A stretch of DNA of 64,000 nt from Halobacillus karajensis (GTDB taxonomy: Bacteria; Bacillota; Bacilli; Bacillales; Halobacillaceae), in NCBI RefSeq assembly GCF_900108515.1, contig NZ_FNWW01000001.1, positions 620,001 through 684,000 on the forward strand, in the 5' to 3' direction. A program made the position numbers and the translations under genes. The notes under the pieces were generated by a model. The model was not told the DNA's origin. It made no database searches and saw only the letters and a program-made list of their open reading frames with translations. Shown in pieces: positions 51,379-60,209 of this stretch; position 1 is the stretch's first letter; each line of letters begins with the position of its first letter.

Positions 51379-51900
51379 TTAAGAATCACGTTTCCAAGGT
51401 AAGCTAGTGCCAAATTCCTCTGCAAGCTCTTTGGATTCTTTCCTTCTATTTTTTCGATGCTCTCGACGTTTTTGGGCACCTTCATGCAGCCATTTTTCTT
51501 CTTCCGATTCTGGATAGACTCCCGGCACTGGGGAAGGTTCATTATTTTCATTAACCGCCACCATAGACAAGAAGGCCGTTGTGCATACTCTTCTTTCACC
51601 TGACAATAGGTTTTCCGTCGTCGCTTTGACGAAGACTTCCATGGATGTATTATGCGTCCAAGTTACGAAGGCCTCAAGACAGATCGCGTCTCCTTCAAAA
51701 ACGGGGTGCAGGAAGTCGACGGAATCTGTCGATGCTGTCACGACAGGCTTTCTACAATGCCTGACAGCGGCTATCGCTGCCACGTCATCGATATGTGCCA
51801 TTAATTTCCCGCCAAAAAGCGTACCGTGATTATTTGTATCTGGTGGTAAAACGTGCGAGCTCTTAACCGTTAAAGAATCTATGCAAGGTTTTGCTTCCAT
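51379..51900 (-). CDS. Acyl-CoA thioesterase (hotdog fold, YkhA/YciA-like)
   Basis: 173 residues. Hotdog domain with the conserved PPDTNNHGTLFGGKLMAHID near 19-38 and DVAAIAAVRHCRKPVVTAST then DSVDFLHPVFEGDAI. The Asp and Asn/His/Gly positions match BACH-type acyl-CoA hydrolases. A basic helical tail (KRREHRKNRRKESKELAEEF, about 143-162) follows. It hydrolyses fatty acyl-CoA in the cytosol. ATG with GTGAGGAAT, a weak site. Confidence 0.9.
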   Translation of the reverse strand: MEAKPCIDSLTVKSSHVLPPDTNNHGTLFGGKLMAHIDDVAAIAAVRHCRKPVVTASTDSVDFLHPVFEGDAICLEAFVTWTHNTSMEVFVKATTENLLSGERRVCTTAFLSMVAVNENNEPSPVPGVYPESEEEKWLHEGAQKRREHRKNRRKESKELAEEFGTSLPWKRDS

Positions 51901-51955
51901 TCTAATTCCTCACTTTCCAACATGGAATCATTCTTTGCCCTTTATTATACCATGT

Positions 51956-53296
51956 TTAGTTATTCTCACTCTTTTGATTAAACTCAATTTCAAAAACAGC
52001 GCCTGACTGTTCTGAACGATTATAGGCGTATATTCTTCCGCCACTCCGTTCTATAATTGCTCTGGAGATGGCAAGGCCAAGACCGGTTTCCCCTTCCTTT
52101 CCTTTAATAAAACGTTCGAAAAGTTGAGGAAGCAAATCCTCTGGAATCCCCGGACCATCATCCATCACTTTAATTCTGTAATGGGATACCCCCGCTTCTG
52201 TGGTGATGGCTACATGACCTTTTGCGTGGCGAACAGCGTTACTCAAAATATTGATCATTGCCTGCAGGATGCGCTCCCGGTCTACAACTGAATAGAATGG
52301 ATGGATGTCTTCCGTTGTCAGATTAATTCCTTTTTCATTCGCAAGTGGATACAGGCGGTCTCTCGCCTGCATAATCACTTCAGAAATCTCTGTCCCTTCA
52401 GGATTATATACATCTTCACTACTGTCGAGTTTGGCTAACAGGATCATTTCATTCACGATTTTCTTCAATCGTTCCGTTTCACTCACCATCACATTCAAGC
52501 CTTTCTCTGCTGCTTCTCCTTCAAAAATTCCATCCCTGATTCCTTCTGCATAACCCTGAATTGACATAAGCGGAGTTTTTAATTCGTGAGAAGCATTTTG
52601 AAAGAATTGCTTTTGCGAATGAATATACCTTGAGAGTTCAGATGCCATATGGCGGAGACTCTGTTCAACTTCCTTGATTTCGCCAGAGGCTTGTACTTTT
52701 TTCACGTCAGAAAACTGCCGTTTCTCAATTTTTTTTACTTCTTGCTTCAATTTCGTTAGAGGAGTTACGAGTCTCCATGTCAACACATAACTAACGATAA
52801 TGGCGAGTAATAAACCTATAAGAAAGACAACCACCATTCTAGCTGCAAACCCGGCCTGGACTTCTTGCAGGTCATTCATCGGTGTCGCCATCACAAGAAT
52901 TTGATTATTATCTCTGCTGACAGGAAAATCATAGACGACATACTTCTCGCCCATCGTTTCCCATACTTCCTGATCTACAAGCTCCTTATCGTACCTTTCT
53001 ACCCATGAATAAGCCACTATAGCAGGCATCGTACGAAATAAAACTTCATCTCTTTCCCTATCAAATAATAATATTGGATAATTTCGATCCTGAAGAAGCT
53101 GGGAAAGTTCAGGGGTCCGTTCAGGATCCTGCTCATTAATAATGTCTACCAGTAGATCAGCACGCCCCTTAAGCTGACGTTGTTCGTCCTGGATCAACAT
53201 GTCCATCAGCAAAGAATAGATAAAGAAAGCAGTGATTGACATAATGATAATAATTAATGTCGCAAAAGCTGCATTTAATTGATAGAGAAGTTTCAT
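51956..53296 (-). CDS. cssS: Sensor histidine kinase, CssS-like
   Basis: 446 residues. Two membrane helices (about 7-29 and 150-172) enclose an extracellular sensor of about 120 residues; HAMP follows (WRLVTPLTKLKQEVKKIEKR), then the phospho-acceptor box FFQNASHELKTPLMSIQGYA near 223, and the ATPase N, G1 and G2 boxes INILSNAVRHAKG, VMDDGPGIPEDLLPQLFERF, GETGLGLAISRAI. The start overlaps the regulator stop as ATGA. The gene pair is divergent from an HtrA protease gene, the arrangement of B. subtilis cssRS and htrB, so sensing of misfolded secreted protein is likely but inferred. Confidence 0.88.
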   Translation of the reverse strand: MKLLYQLNAAFATLIIIIMSITAFFIYSLLMDMLIQDEQRQLKGRADLLVDIINEQDPERTPELSQLLQDRNYPILLFDRERDEVLFRTMPAIVAYSWVERYDKELVDQEVWETMGEKYVVYDFPVSRDNNQILVMATPMNDLQEVQAGFAARMVVVFLIGLLLAIIVSYVLTWRLVTPLTKLKQEVKKIEKRQFSDVKKVQASGEIKEVEQSLRHMASELSRYIHSQKQFFQNASHELKTPLMSIQGYAEGIRDGIFEGEAAEKGLNVMVSETERLKKIVNEMILLAKLDSSEDVYNPEGTEISEVIMQARDRLYPLANEKGINLTTEDIHPFYSVVDRERILQAMINILSNAVRHAKGHVAITTEAGVSHYRIKVMDDGPGIPEDLLPQLFERFIKGKEGETGLGLAISRAIIERSGGRIYAYNRSEQSGAVFEIEFNQKSENN

Positions 53297-53979
53297 GAGC
53301 GTTTTTCCCTCAATCTGTAGCCGTGGCCCCAAACCGTTTCGATCGGCAGTTCTTTCATTTTCTTCCGCAGTCTTTTAATTAGGTCATCAACAGCTCTGTC
53401 ACTCCCGTAGTAATCCTCTCCCCAGACTTTAATTAACAGTTCCTCCCGGGAAAATGCACGATTCTCCTGTGAAGCCAGGATTTTTAACATTTCAAATTCC
53501 TTTGTAGTTACTTCGACTTCTTTTCCGTTAAAATAGGCCTGTCGCTCTGATTCATTCAATTCGAGGGCCCCTACTTTAATGGTCTCTTGTTCTTCTTCAG
53601 CATTCAGCCTCATTGCTTCCCACCGTTTTAAATGCCTTTTGGTCCTTGCTACAAGTTCTCTTGGACTAAAGGGTTTAGTTAAGTAATCATCTCCGCCAAG
53701 TTCGAGTCCTAAAATTTTATCCACTTCTTCATCTTTAGCTGATATGATAATAATCGGGACCTCTGAGGTCTGGCGGATTTTCTTGCAAAATTCATACCCA
53801 TCCATTCCAGGAAGCATGATATCCAACACCCATATATCAGGCTTCTTCTCCTGAAAAATGTCCCAAGCCTTTTCAGCAGTATCCACGGCCAGCACTTGAT
53901 ACCCTTCCTTTTCTAAATAGGCTTTTACGATATCTCTTATATTTGGATCATCTTCAACAAGTCCGATCATCTGATTCAT
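53293..53979 (-). CDS. cssR: OmpR/PhoB-type response regulator, CssR-like
   Basis: 228 residues. Receiver domain 1-120: acidic pocket VEDD near 8, phospho-acceptor in WVLDIMLPGMDGYEF near 52-65, SAKDEE near 80 and the switch Lys in YLTKPFSPREL near 100. Winged-helix output domain 135-228: TTKEFEMLKILASQENRAFS and WGEDYYGSDRAVDDLIKRLR, ending with ETVWGHGYRLREKRS. First gene of the pair, overlapping cssS by 4 bases. It probably activates the divergent protease gene at 54169. Confidence 0.9.
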   Translation of the reverse strand: MNQMIGLVEDDPNIRDIVKAYLEKEGYQVLAVDTAEKAWDIFQEKKPDIWVLDIMLPGMDGYEFCKKIRQTSEVPIIIISAKDEEVDKILGLELGGDDYLTKPFSPRELVARTKRHLKRWEAMRLNAEEEQETIKVGALELNESERQAYFNGKEVEVTTKEFEMLKILASQENRAFSREELLIKVWGEDYYGSDRAVDDLIKRLRKKMKELPIETVWGHGYRLREKRS

Positions 53980-54168
53980 AGATCGAATCCTCCTACCATA
54001 GCTTTTTGCCTCATTCTCTCATATTTTTTGTTCTTACTCCTGCTTTACACACTTTTTCCACATTTAGACCAAAATCATTCCATAACTCCACTGTAGAATA
54101 AGAATTGTCAGAGGGAAACATCAAAGAGATTGACAGCGAGTCTTATTGAAAGGGGCGTCCGTTTCTCC

Positions 54169-55317
54169 ATGTTTGATGAACAGGATCGAAACCAGAAGAA
54201 ACAATACAAACGTTCCGGATTAGCTTTCAGTGTTTTAGGGGCTATTGTCGCTGTATTTATAGTGACAACGGTTTTTCAATGGCAAGGGATATCCATAGAT
54301 GTCCATACAGAAAAGCCGACAGCACAAGCGAATGAACTGAATCTCGACAAAAAACAGGAAGACGTGACACAAGCGGTCGATGAAGTCTCGAAGGCCGTCG
54401 TCGGGATCAGCAATGTCCAAAACGCTGGCCAAGGTGCTGAAAAAGCCGGTACAGGTTCAGGGGTCATCTATAAGAAAGACGGTGATAAAGCTTTTGTTGC
54501 CACCAACCATCACGTCATTCAGAATGCTTCAGAGCTCGAAGTCATTTTAAGTGATGGAACTAAAGTTGAAGCCGAATTGAAAGGCAGTGACCCTTTGACA
54601 GATCTGGCCGTTTTACAAATAGATAGCGAACATGTACAAAAGGTTGCTGAGTTAGGAAAAGCCAGTGACGTAGAGGTCGGGCAGACAGCTATAGCCATCG
54701 GCAACCCATTAGGCATGGAATTCGCAGGGTCCGTAACCAAAGGTATAGTCAGTGGCTTGAACCGTAATATCCCTGTTGATATGAACGGTGACCAACAGCC
54801 AGACTGGCAGACGGAGGTTTTACAAACAGATGCAGCCATCAATCCGGGTAACAGCGGTGGTGCGCTCATCAATCTGCAAGGCGAAGTCATTGGAATCAAC
54901 TCTATGAAGATTGCTAAAGCAGAAGTTGAAGGGATTGGATTTTCCATTCCAATGGACGTCGCTAAACCTGTTATCAAAGACCTGGAGAAAAACGGTGAAG
55001 TTGAACGTCCTTACATGGGAGTTTCCCTTCAAGACCTAACCCAAATCCCTAACCCTGTGTTACAACGCGAATTAGGGTTACCCGAAGACATTACTCAAGG
55101 CGTCCTTGTCCAAGGCGTCGAAAAAGGCTCCCCTGCTGACCAAGCGGGACTCAAACGATACGATGTCATCACCGCCATCGACGGGAAAGAAATTGAGTCA
55201 CTCATCAGCCTGCGTCAGTATCTCTACAACCAAGCGAAAGATGGAGATACTGCTGAGCTTGAAGTTTACCGTGACGGGAAACCAACAACCGTCCAAATCA
55301 CGCTAACCTCTCGATAA
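54169..55317 (+). CDS. htrA: HtrA-type membrane-anchored serine protease
   Basis: 382 residues. Cytosolic N terminus, one membrane helix (GLAFSVLGAIVAVFIVTTVF near 18-37), then a trypsin-like domain with the triad His in FVATNHHVIQNA, Asp in GSDPLTDLAVLQ and Ser in AAINPGNSGGALIN, and one PDZ domain (about 285-375; RPYMGVSLQD, GVEKGSPADQAGLKRYDVIT). It degrades or refolds damaged envelope proteins outside the membrane. ATG at 54169 is about 14 bases from AAAGGGG, a long distance; the frame is open upstream to 54130. Divergent from the cssRS-like pair. Confidence 0.92.
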   Translation: MFDEQDRNQKKQYKRSGLAFSVLGAIVAVFIVTTVFQWQGISIDVHTEKPTAQANELNLDKKQEDVTQAVDEVSKAVVGISNVQNAGQGAEKAGTGSGVIYKKDGDKAFVATNHHVIQNASELEVILSDGTKVEAELKGSDPLTDLAVLQIDSEHVQKVAELGKASDVEVGQTAIAIGNPLGMEFAGSVTKGIVSGLNRNIPVDMNGDQQPDWQTEVLQTDAAINPGNSGGALINLQGEVIGINSMKIAKAEVEGIGFSIPMDVAKPVIKDLEKNGEVERPYMGVSLQDLTQIPNPVLQRELGLPEDITQGVLVQGVEKGSPADQAGLKRYDVITAIDGKEIESLISLRQYLYNQAKDGDTAELEVYRDGKPTTVQITLTSR

Positions 55318-55488
55318 TTGAACAGATATGAAGAATACGTGATAAAAGAATGCGAAGAACGGAAACGCTGGAGGGACTTATACATCAAACAGATACGATC
55401 CCCCCTCCAATACTGTTAGATTTACAAAGTCCCTACAGCCTTTCCAAATTGTTACAAAGAAGTACCAATACCAAACAACCTCTCTCTA

Positions 55489-55524
55489 AAAAGACCCTGC
55501 GCAAATAAGCGCAGGGTCTTTTTT
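55489..55524. terminator. Bidirectional terminator
   Basis: AAAAGACCCTGCGC / GCGCAGGGTCTTTT, perfect 14-bp stem between the protease gene and the convergent cardiolipin synthase gene. Confidence 0.92.
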
Positions 55525-55599
55525 CAGTTATTCATGGTGTGGGTCACTTCATCGATTGAGCTTACGATTGAGAATAAATGTCCTATTAAAAAAGCTTCC

Positions 55600-57042
55600 T
55601 TAAAGAATAGGTGATAATAACCTTGAAATCGCTTCTTTGAAGCGAACCCACTTGGACCTTGCTTGATAAAGTTTATAAGTGAGCTCTGTCGATTCGACAA
55701 TATCTTCATGAAAACGATCGGAGAGGCTCTGACCTACTTCCGGATGATAAACGAATGCATTCACTTCAAAGTTTAAACGGAAGCTTCGAACATCAATATT
55801 CGCTGTCCCAACAGAAGCGATCTTTCCATCTACCACAATTGTTTTCGCGTGAAGAAATCCCTTTTGATAGACGTAGATTTTAGCTCCGGCTTTCAGCATA
55901 TCGCCTATGTTCGAAAATGTCGCCCAATAGACAAATGGATGGTCAGGCTTATTCGGAATCATAATCCGTACATCCACCCCTGATAATACAGCTACTCTAA
56001 GTGCATCAAGAAGACTGTCATCCGGAATAAAGTAAGGCGTTTGGATGTAAACATACTCTTTAGCAGACAGTATCATTTTCAAATAGCCATGCTTAATCTG
56101 TTCCCACTCTGAATCTGGACCGCTAGAAACAATTTGCATGGCTACATCGCCTTTAGGCTTCGCACAGAAGTAACGTTCTTTATAAACAATATCGCGTCTG
56201 GAAGCGTGATTCCAATCTAGGATGAAGCGTGTTTGCATATTGTTCACCGCTTCCCCTTCCACTCGCAGATGGGTATCACGCCAGTATCCGAACCTCTTAT
56301 TGAACCCCAGATACTCATCCCCGATATTGAATCCACCGATATAGCCTATCTCCCCATCAATGATCGCAAGTTTCCGGTGATTACGGTAATTGATTTTCAT
56401 ATTCACTTTCGGAATGAGAGATGGAAAGAAGGATTCCACTTGTACCCCCGCTTCTTTCAAGCCCCGTTTAAACGAACGGTGCAGTAAGCGTGATCCCATA
56501 TCATCATATAATAACTTGACCTCCACGCCTTCTTTCGCTTTCTTCTGCAACACGTTTGCCAGGCGTTGACCTAGATTATCATCTCTCAAAATATAGTAAA
56601 GGAGATGAATATGATCTTCTGCTTTTTCAAGGTCTTCTATAAGGGCATGGAACTTTTTTTGCCCGTCAGTAAAAATTTCCACCTCATTATTTTGAGATAA
56701 TAGGGCATCGTTATTTTTCAAGTGCATATAAATCAAATCTTCATAGGGAATAATTTCTTCATGCTGCACTTTCAATTCATTTTCTTTAATTGCTGTCAAC
56801 TGTTCCTGAACAGCTGCCAAAAGACCAAGACGACTCTTTTTATCCCACGTAAATATTTCTTTATTGCTCAGACGGCGTCCGAAAATTAAATAAAGAAAGA
56901 AACCTGCAACAGGTATGAATAGCAAGACCATTAACCAGGCCCATGTTGCACTGGCATCTCTCCGTTCCAGAAAGATGATGGCCAAGGCCAGCAACACGTT
57001 CAAGGTGAGAATGATACTCACAAAAATCGGCACAATGTTCAA
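55600..57042 (-). CDS. cls: Cardiolipin synthase
   Basis: 480 residues. Joins two phosphatidylglycerol molecules to cardiolipin in the membrane. Two N-terminal helices (IVPIFVSIILTLNVLLALAI and TWAWLMVLLFIPVAGFFLYL), then two phospholipase D boxes: NHRKLAIIDGEIGYIGGFN near 223 and HAKTIVVDGKIASVGTANID near 400, both with the HxK(x)4D core. TTG at 57042 has AAGGAAGG 8 bases upstream; a GTG three codons earlier is possible. Cardiolipin content often rises with salinity. Confidence 0.94.
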   Translation of the reverse strand: MNIVPIFVSIILTLNVLLALAIIFLERRDASATWAWLMVLLFIPVAGFFLYLIFGRRLSNKEIFTWDKKSRLGLLAAVQEQLTAIKENELKVQHEEIIPYEDLIYMHLKNNDALLSQNNEVEIFTDGQKKFHALIEDLEKAEDHIHLLYYILRDDNLGQRLANVLQKKAKEGVEVKLLYDDMGSRLLHRSFKRGLKEAGVQVESFFPSLIPKVNMKINYRNHRKLAIIDGEIGYIGGFNIGDEYLGFNKRFGYWRDTHLRVEGEAVNNMQTRFILDWNHASRRDIVYKERYFCAKPKGDVAMQIVSSGPDSEWEQIKHGYLKMILSAKEYVYIQTPYFIPDDSLLDALRVAVLSGVDVRIMIPNKPDHPFVYWATFSNIGDMLKAGAKIYVYQKGFLHAKTIVVDGKIASVGTANIDVRSFRLNFEVNAFVYHPEVGQSLSDRFHEDIVESTELTYKLYQARSKWVRFKEAISRLLSPIL

Positions 57043-57161
57043 TGTGGCCACCTTCCTTTTTCTAACAAGAAATCACTGATATAAATATATCATATTCTTC
57101 ATAACCATTAATTAAGACACGCTTTCCCTTTTATAAAAGAATTTAAAAGGCAGACAATGAA

Positions 57162-57199
57162 AAAGAGATAGGCTCTAGATTCCACATGCCTACCTCTTT
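57162..57199 (-). terminator. Terminator of niaR
   Basis: AAAGAGATAGGC / GCCTACCTCTTT with one mismatch, T tail on the minus strand. Confidence 0.8.
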
Positions 57200-57213
57200 C
57201 TAATCTCAGTTTG

Positions 57214-57756
57214 TTATTTTCCCATTAAAATACCCGCTTCTTCTAACGCGGCTTCTGCCTCATCAAGAGCCTCCCTGCTATCTGCGGCTATTGTATGAGT
57301 ATGAATACCGCCTGTTAATTCAAGTAAAAAAGAAGCTTGGGTTGAATAAACTTTTTCAATAAACTTCTTTACATCCCGGCGGTTGGAAATTCTCAGCCGT
57401 GCGGTTAAATCACCGTAAATCGGGTGCTCTACTACGACGTCCAGCACATGGACGCCATGATCTACTAAAATATTCAGCTCTTCTTCTGTATCGTCGCCCT
57501 TGTGTTGACACACGATGGTACGTTGATAAGCCAAGTCCTCTTTGACATCCCTCATATACATATAGCCTTGGCTGGTGGCTACAATCGGCTCATTTTTTGC
57601 CTTTAACAATGATACATCCCCGACAATCACCTGTCGAGTAACGTTCATTTCTGCTGCTAAAGAGCTCCCTGTAATGGGGGAGCCTTTTTGTTTCAACAGA
57701 GAAAGAATATACTCCCTCCGTTCCTTTGCTTTCATTTTCTTGGAAGATTGACTCAT
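57214..57756 (-). CDS. niaR: NiaR-type transcription repressor of niacin/NAD genes
   Basis: 180 residues. N-terminal winged helix-turn-helix (RREYILSLLKQKGSPITGSS, LAAEMNVTRQVIVGDVSLLK, about 11-50) and a C-terminal 3H domain whose three conserved His are in VEHPIYGDL and LTGGIHTHTI, which bind nicotinate or nicotinamide with a metal. Homologous to B. subtilis YrxA. ATG at 57756 with AAGGGG 8 bases upstream. Its usual nad targets are not in the window. Confidence 0.92.
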   Translation of the reverse strand: MSQSSKKMKAKERREYILSLLKQKGSPITGSSLAAEMNVTRQVIVGDVSLLKAKNEPIVATSQGYMYMRDVKEDLAYQRTIVCQHKGDDTEEELNILVDHGVHVLDVVVEHPIYGDLTARLRISNRRDVKKFIEKVYSTQASFLLELTGGIHTHTIAADSREALDEAEAALEEAGILMGK

Positions 57757-57839
57757 AAACATGACCCCTTCGTGCAATTTACATAAGATTATCTTACCAT
57801 ATTCATCCTTTAATCAGAAAGTCGGCCTTTTTTTCTCCC

Positions 57840-59297
57840 CTATCGATATTGGTATCCACTCAATCCCCACTTTTCTACAGAGAATGTCGTAGCCCCTAAT
57901 GATGTAAAGAGAATGTGTTCCTCATTAGGCTGAGGGTAAATCCTTGAAGTGAACACCTCTTCTCCTTCGTTCACAAATACTTCCAAAGAAGAATGGTCAA
58001 TAAACAGACGGAGATTTTTTAAATCTCTGTCTAATAAGACACGACGAAATTCCGTTTTCGATTTGTCCTCCAGGTGAGGGCGCGAAAGCGTAAGGACATC
58101 ATCCTTATAACTTAAGGAAGCATACTGGAAGAGTTCGATTGCAAATTGATCCTCCAGTTCATCAAATTCCAGATTCAATTCAATCGCTCTTCCCTGGACT
58201 CCTCTCACCGCTTTTTGGTCATTTTTAATGGTCACGGATGAATGCATCAATACTGGCCCGCGCATTTCCTTAAGCTCTGGTACTGGCGCTTGGATGATCT
58301 TCTTACCATCCCATTTAAGCTCTCTGGGGATGGTCATACAATGAATCCAATGGTTCTCGACGGTAGGGTGAGCCTGTTCATATTGATCCGGAACTCCCAT
58401 CCATCCCACAAATAACCTTCTCCCTTTCTCATCTATCATTGTTTGTGGTGCATAAAATTCGAACCCCCGATCTAATTCTTGAAAATGACCGTGAGAGAAC
58501 TTCCCTTCTTCTTTATTTAACTCTCCTGCAAAGTAACCACTCTGATATGTATTAGCATAGTTCATCCCATCTGCTTCCAACCCCTGAGGACAAACGATTA
58601 ATAAGTCTTTGCCGTCTAATTCAAAAAGATCCGGGCATTCCCACATACACCCAAATTCCCCTAAGCCGCCTTGTTTGCTTCCAGCAATGGGACCGACCAT
58701 TTCCCAATTCCGAAGGTCATTAGAGGAAAACAGGAGAACACTTCCTTGTAGATCTTCCGATTGGGCACCCACAACCATGTACCAAATTTGGTCTTCCTTC
58801 CATACTTTTGGATCCCGGAAGTGAGCCGTGTACCCAGCTGGAGTCTCGATAACGATGCCTTTCTTCTCAAAAGTTACACCGTCCTCGGATATGGCTAGAC
58901 ATTGGTACTCTGTTTCAGGCTTCTGTTCTCCATCGATATTTCCTGTATAGAAAAGGTGCAATTGATCGTTATGGATGACCGCACTTCCAGAATACACGCC
59001 GCCTTGATCAAAGACTTCAGACGGGGTTAAGGCTATATTTTCATGTTTCCAATGGATGAGGTCGTTCGATGTATAATGGCCCCAAAACTTTGCTCCATGA
59101 GCTGTTTCAAAGGGCATCCACTGATAGAAAAAATGATAAGTCCCTTTCCATTGAATCAGTCCATTTGGATCGTTCATCAGTCCGACCGGAGGCATATGGT
59201 GATATTTTTGCCTATATGGATCGGATTCTACCGTTTCTTTCTGTTTTAAAATTTCGTTTTCCGCTGCTCTTCTTAATTGCACATCACGGTTTGTCAA
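57840..59297 (-). CDS. sacA: Sucrose-6-phosphate hydrolase (GH32)
   Basis: 485 residues, no signal peptide. Cleaves sucrose-6-phosphate made by a PTS into glucose-6-phosphate and fructose. The catalytic triad motifs of GH32 are present: nucleophile in YHHMPPVGLMNDPNGLIQWK near 29-48, HFRDPKVW near 165, and acid/base in MWECPDLFEL near 222. The beta-sandwich tail has FIDHSSLEVFVNEGE near 445. TTG at 59297 is 8 bases after AAGGAGG, giving a length close to B. subtilis SacA. No sucrose permease is adjacent; the PTS EIIA gene lies upstream. Confidence 0.92.
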   Translation of the reverse strand: MTNRDVQLRRAAENEILKQKETVESDPYRQKYHHMPPVGLMNDPNGLIQWKGTYHFFYQWMPFETAHGAKFWGHYTSNDLIHWKHENIALTPSEVFDQGGVYSGSAVIHNDQLHLFYTGNIDGEQKPETEYQCLAISEDGVTFEKKGIVIETPAGYTAHFRDPKVWKEDQIWYMVVGAQSEDLQGSVLLFSSNDLRNWEMVGPIAGSKQGGLGEFGCMWECPDLFELDGKDLLIVCPQGLEADGMNYANTYQSGYFAGELNKEEGKFSHGHFQELDRGFEFYAPQTMIDEKGRRLFVGWMGVPDQYEQAHPTVENHWIHCMTIPRELKWDGKKIIQAPVPELKEMRGPVLMHSSVTIKNDQKAVRGVQGRAIELNLEFDELEDQFAIELFQYASLSYKDDVLTLSRPHLEDKSKTEFRRVLLDRDLKNLRLFIDHSSLEVFVNEGEEVFTSRIYPQPNEEHILFTSLGATTFSVEKWGLSGYQYR

Positions 59298-59480
59298 TGT
59301 GACGACCTCCTTAGATTGCACTTCTCCTATTATTCCTTCCCTCATTATAAGCCCTCTATGGATGGTTACCAAACACCTCTTATAATCTTCGTTCGCTCCT
59401 CCCTAGGAGCCGTTATTTGAGCAAAGGACATAACGCCCTTTCTGAAGTCAATTGCTCGTTTTCAAAAATGAACGATATAA

Positions 59481-59513
59481 AAAAGCCTGAGGTATGGTTA
59501 TGTTCCTCAGGCT
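59481..59513 (-). terminator. Terminator of the EIIA gene
   Basis: AAAAGCCTGAGG / CCTCAGGCT with a 12-base loop and a T run on the minus strand. Confidence 0.85.
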
Positions 59514-59521
59514 CTCCCAGA

Positions 59522-60019
59522 CTATTTCGTTTTCACCGTGATAATCGTTGATTCCCCAGCATGTGCTCCATCCATATATGAAGGATGAAACTGTTCGACC
59601 CTATCATCATAATTCGTAATGACGACAGGGGTGATCGTGCTTTTTGCTTTTTCTCTTACTAGATCCATATCAAAGGTGATTAAGTGATCACCAGCGTTCA
59701 CTTTATCACCTGTTTTGATATGCCCTTCGAAACCTTCCCCTTCCAAAGATACCGTTTCAAGGCCGATGTGTACAAGCACTTCCACACCAGATTTTGTTTT
59801 GATTCCTACCGCGTGATTGGTGGGGAACAGTTGGACAATTTCTCCTGCTACAGGGCTTACTACTTTTCCACCCGTCGGTTCTATCGCTACACCATCACCC
59901 ATCATGCGTTGACTGAAAACAGGGTCATCCACTTCATCAAGTGATACGACTTTTCCATCTAGAGGGGCAACCATTTGCTCCTCTACACTCTTTTTACCGC
60001 CAAATAACTTCTTTAACAT
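59522..60019 (-). CDS. PTS glucose-family EIIA domain protein
   Basis: 165 residues, free-standing. Accepts phosphate from HPr and passes it to an EIIB. Active-site histidines are in FPTNHAVGIKTKSGVEVLVH then IGLET, about residues 66-85, and APLDGKVVSLDEVDDPVFSQ near 20 is the family start. In Bacilli such single-domain EIIA proteins can serve several EIIBC permeases. The nearby sucrose-6-phosphate hydrolase suggests a link to sucrose uptake, but the permease is elsewhere. ATG at 60019 with AAAGGG 9 bases upstream. Confidence 0.92.
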   Translation of the reverse strand: MLKKLFGGKKSVEEQMVAPLDGKVVSLDEVDDPVFSQRMMGDGVAIEPTGGKVVSPVAGEIVQLFPTNHAVGIKTKSGVEVLVHIGLETVSLEGEGFEGHIKTGDKVNAGDHLITFDMDLVREKAKSTITPVVITNYDDRVEQFHPSYMDGAHAGESTIITVKTK

Positions 60020-60170
60020 CTCCATCGTCCCTTTCTGTGGCTCTATTTTTTATCTTGATCATATAGTCAACCTGCTATTACTTTTCCCTGTGACCTATTG
60101 GATAAACACCAACCGAAACGAACCCTCATTCCTTAGAGCATCCCTCCTTGTACATGTAAAAAGCCGCTGC

Positions 60171-60187
60171 CTAAATAGACAACGGCT
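60171..60187 (-). terminator. Terminator of the methionine gamma-lyase gene
   Basis: AGCCG...CGGCT with a partly paired interior (TTG/CAG), followed by TTTTTACATG on the minus strand. Confidence 0.6.
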
Positions 60188-60209
60188 CCTTGGTAGGAGG
60201 GTAATAAAA

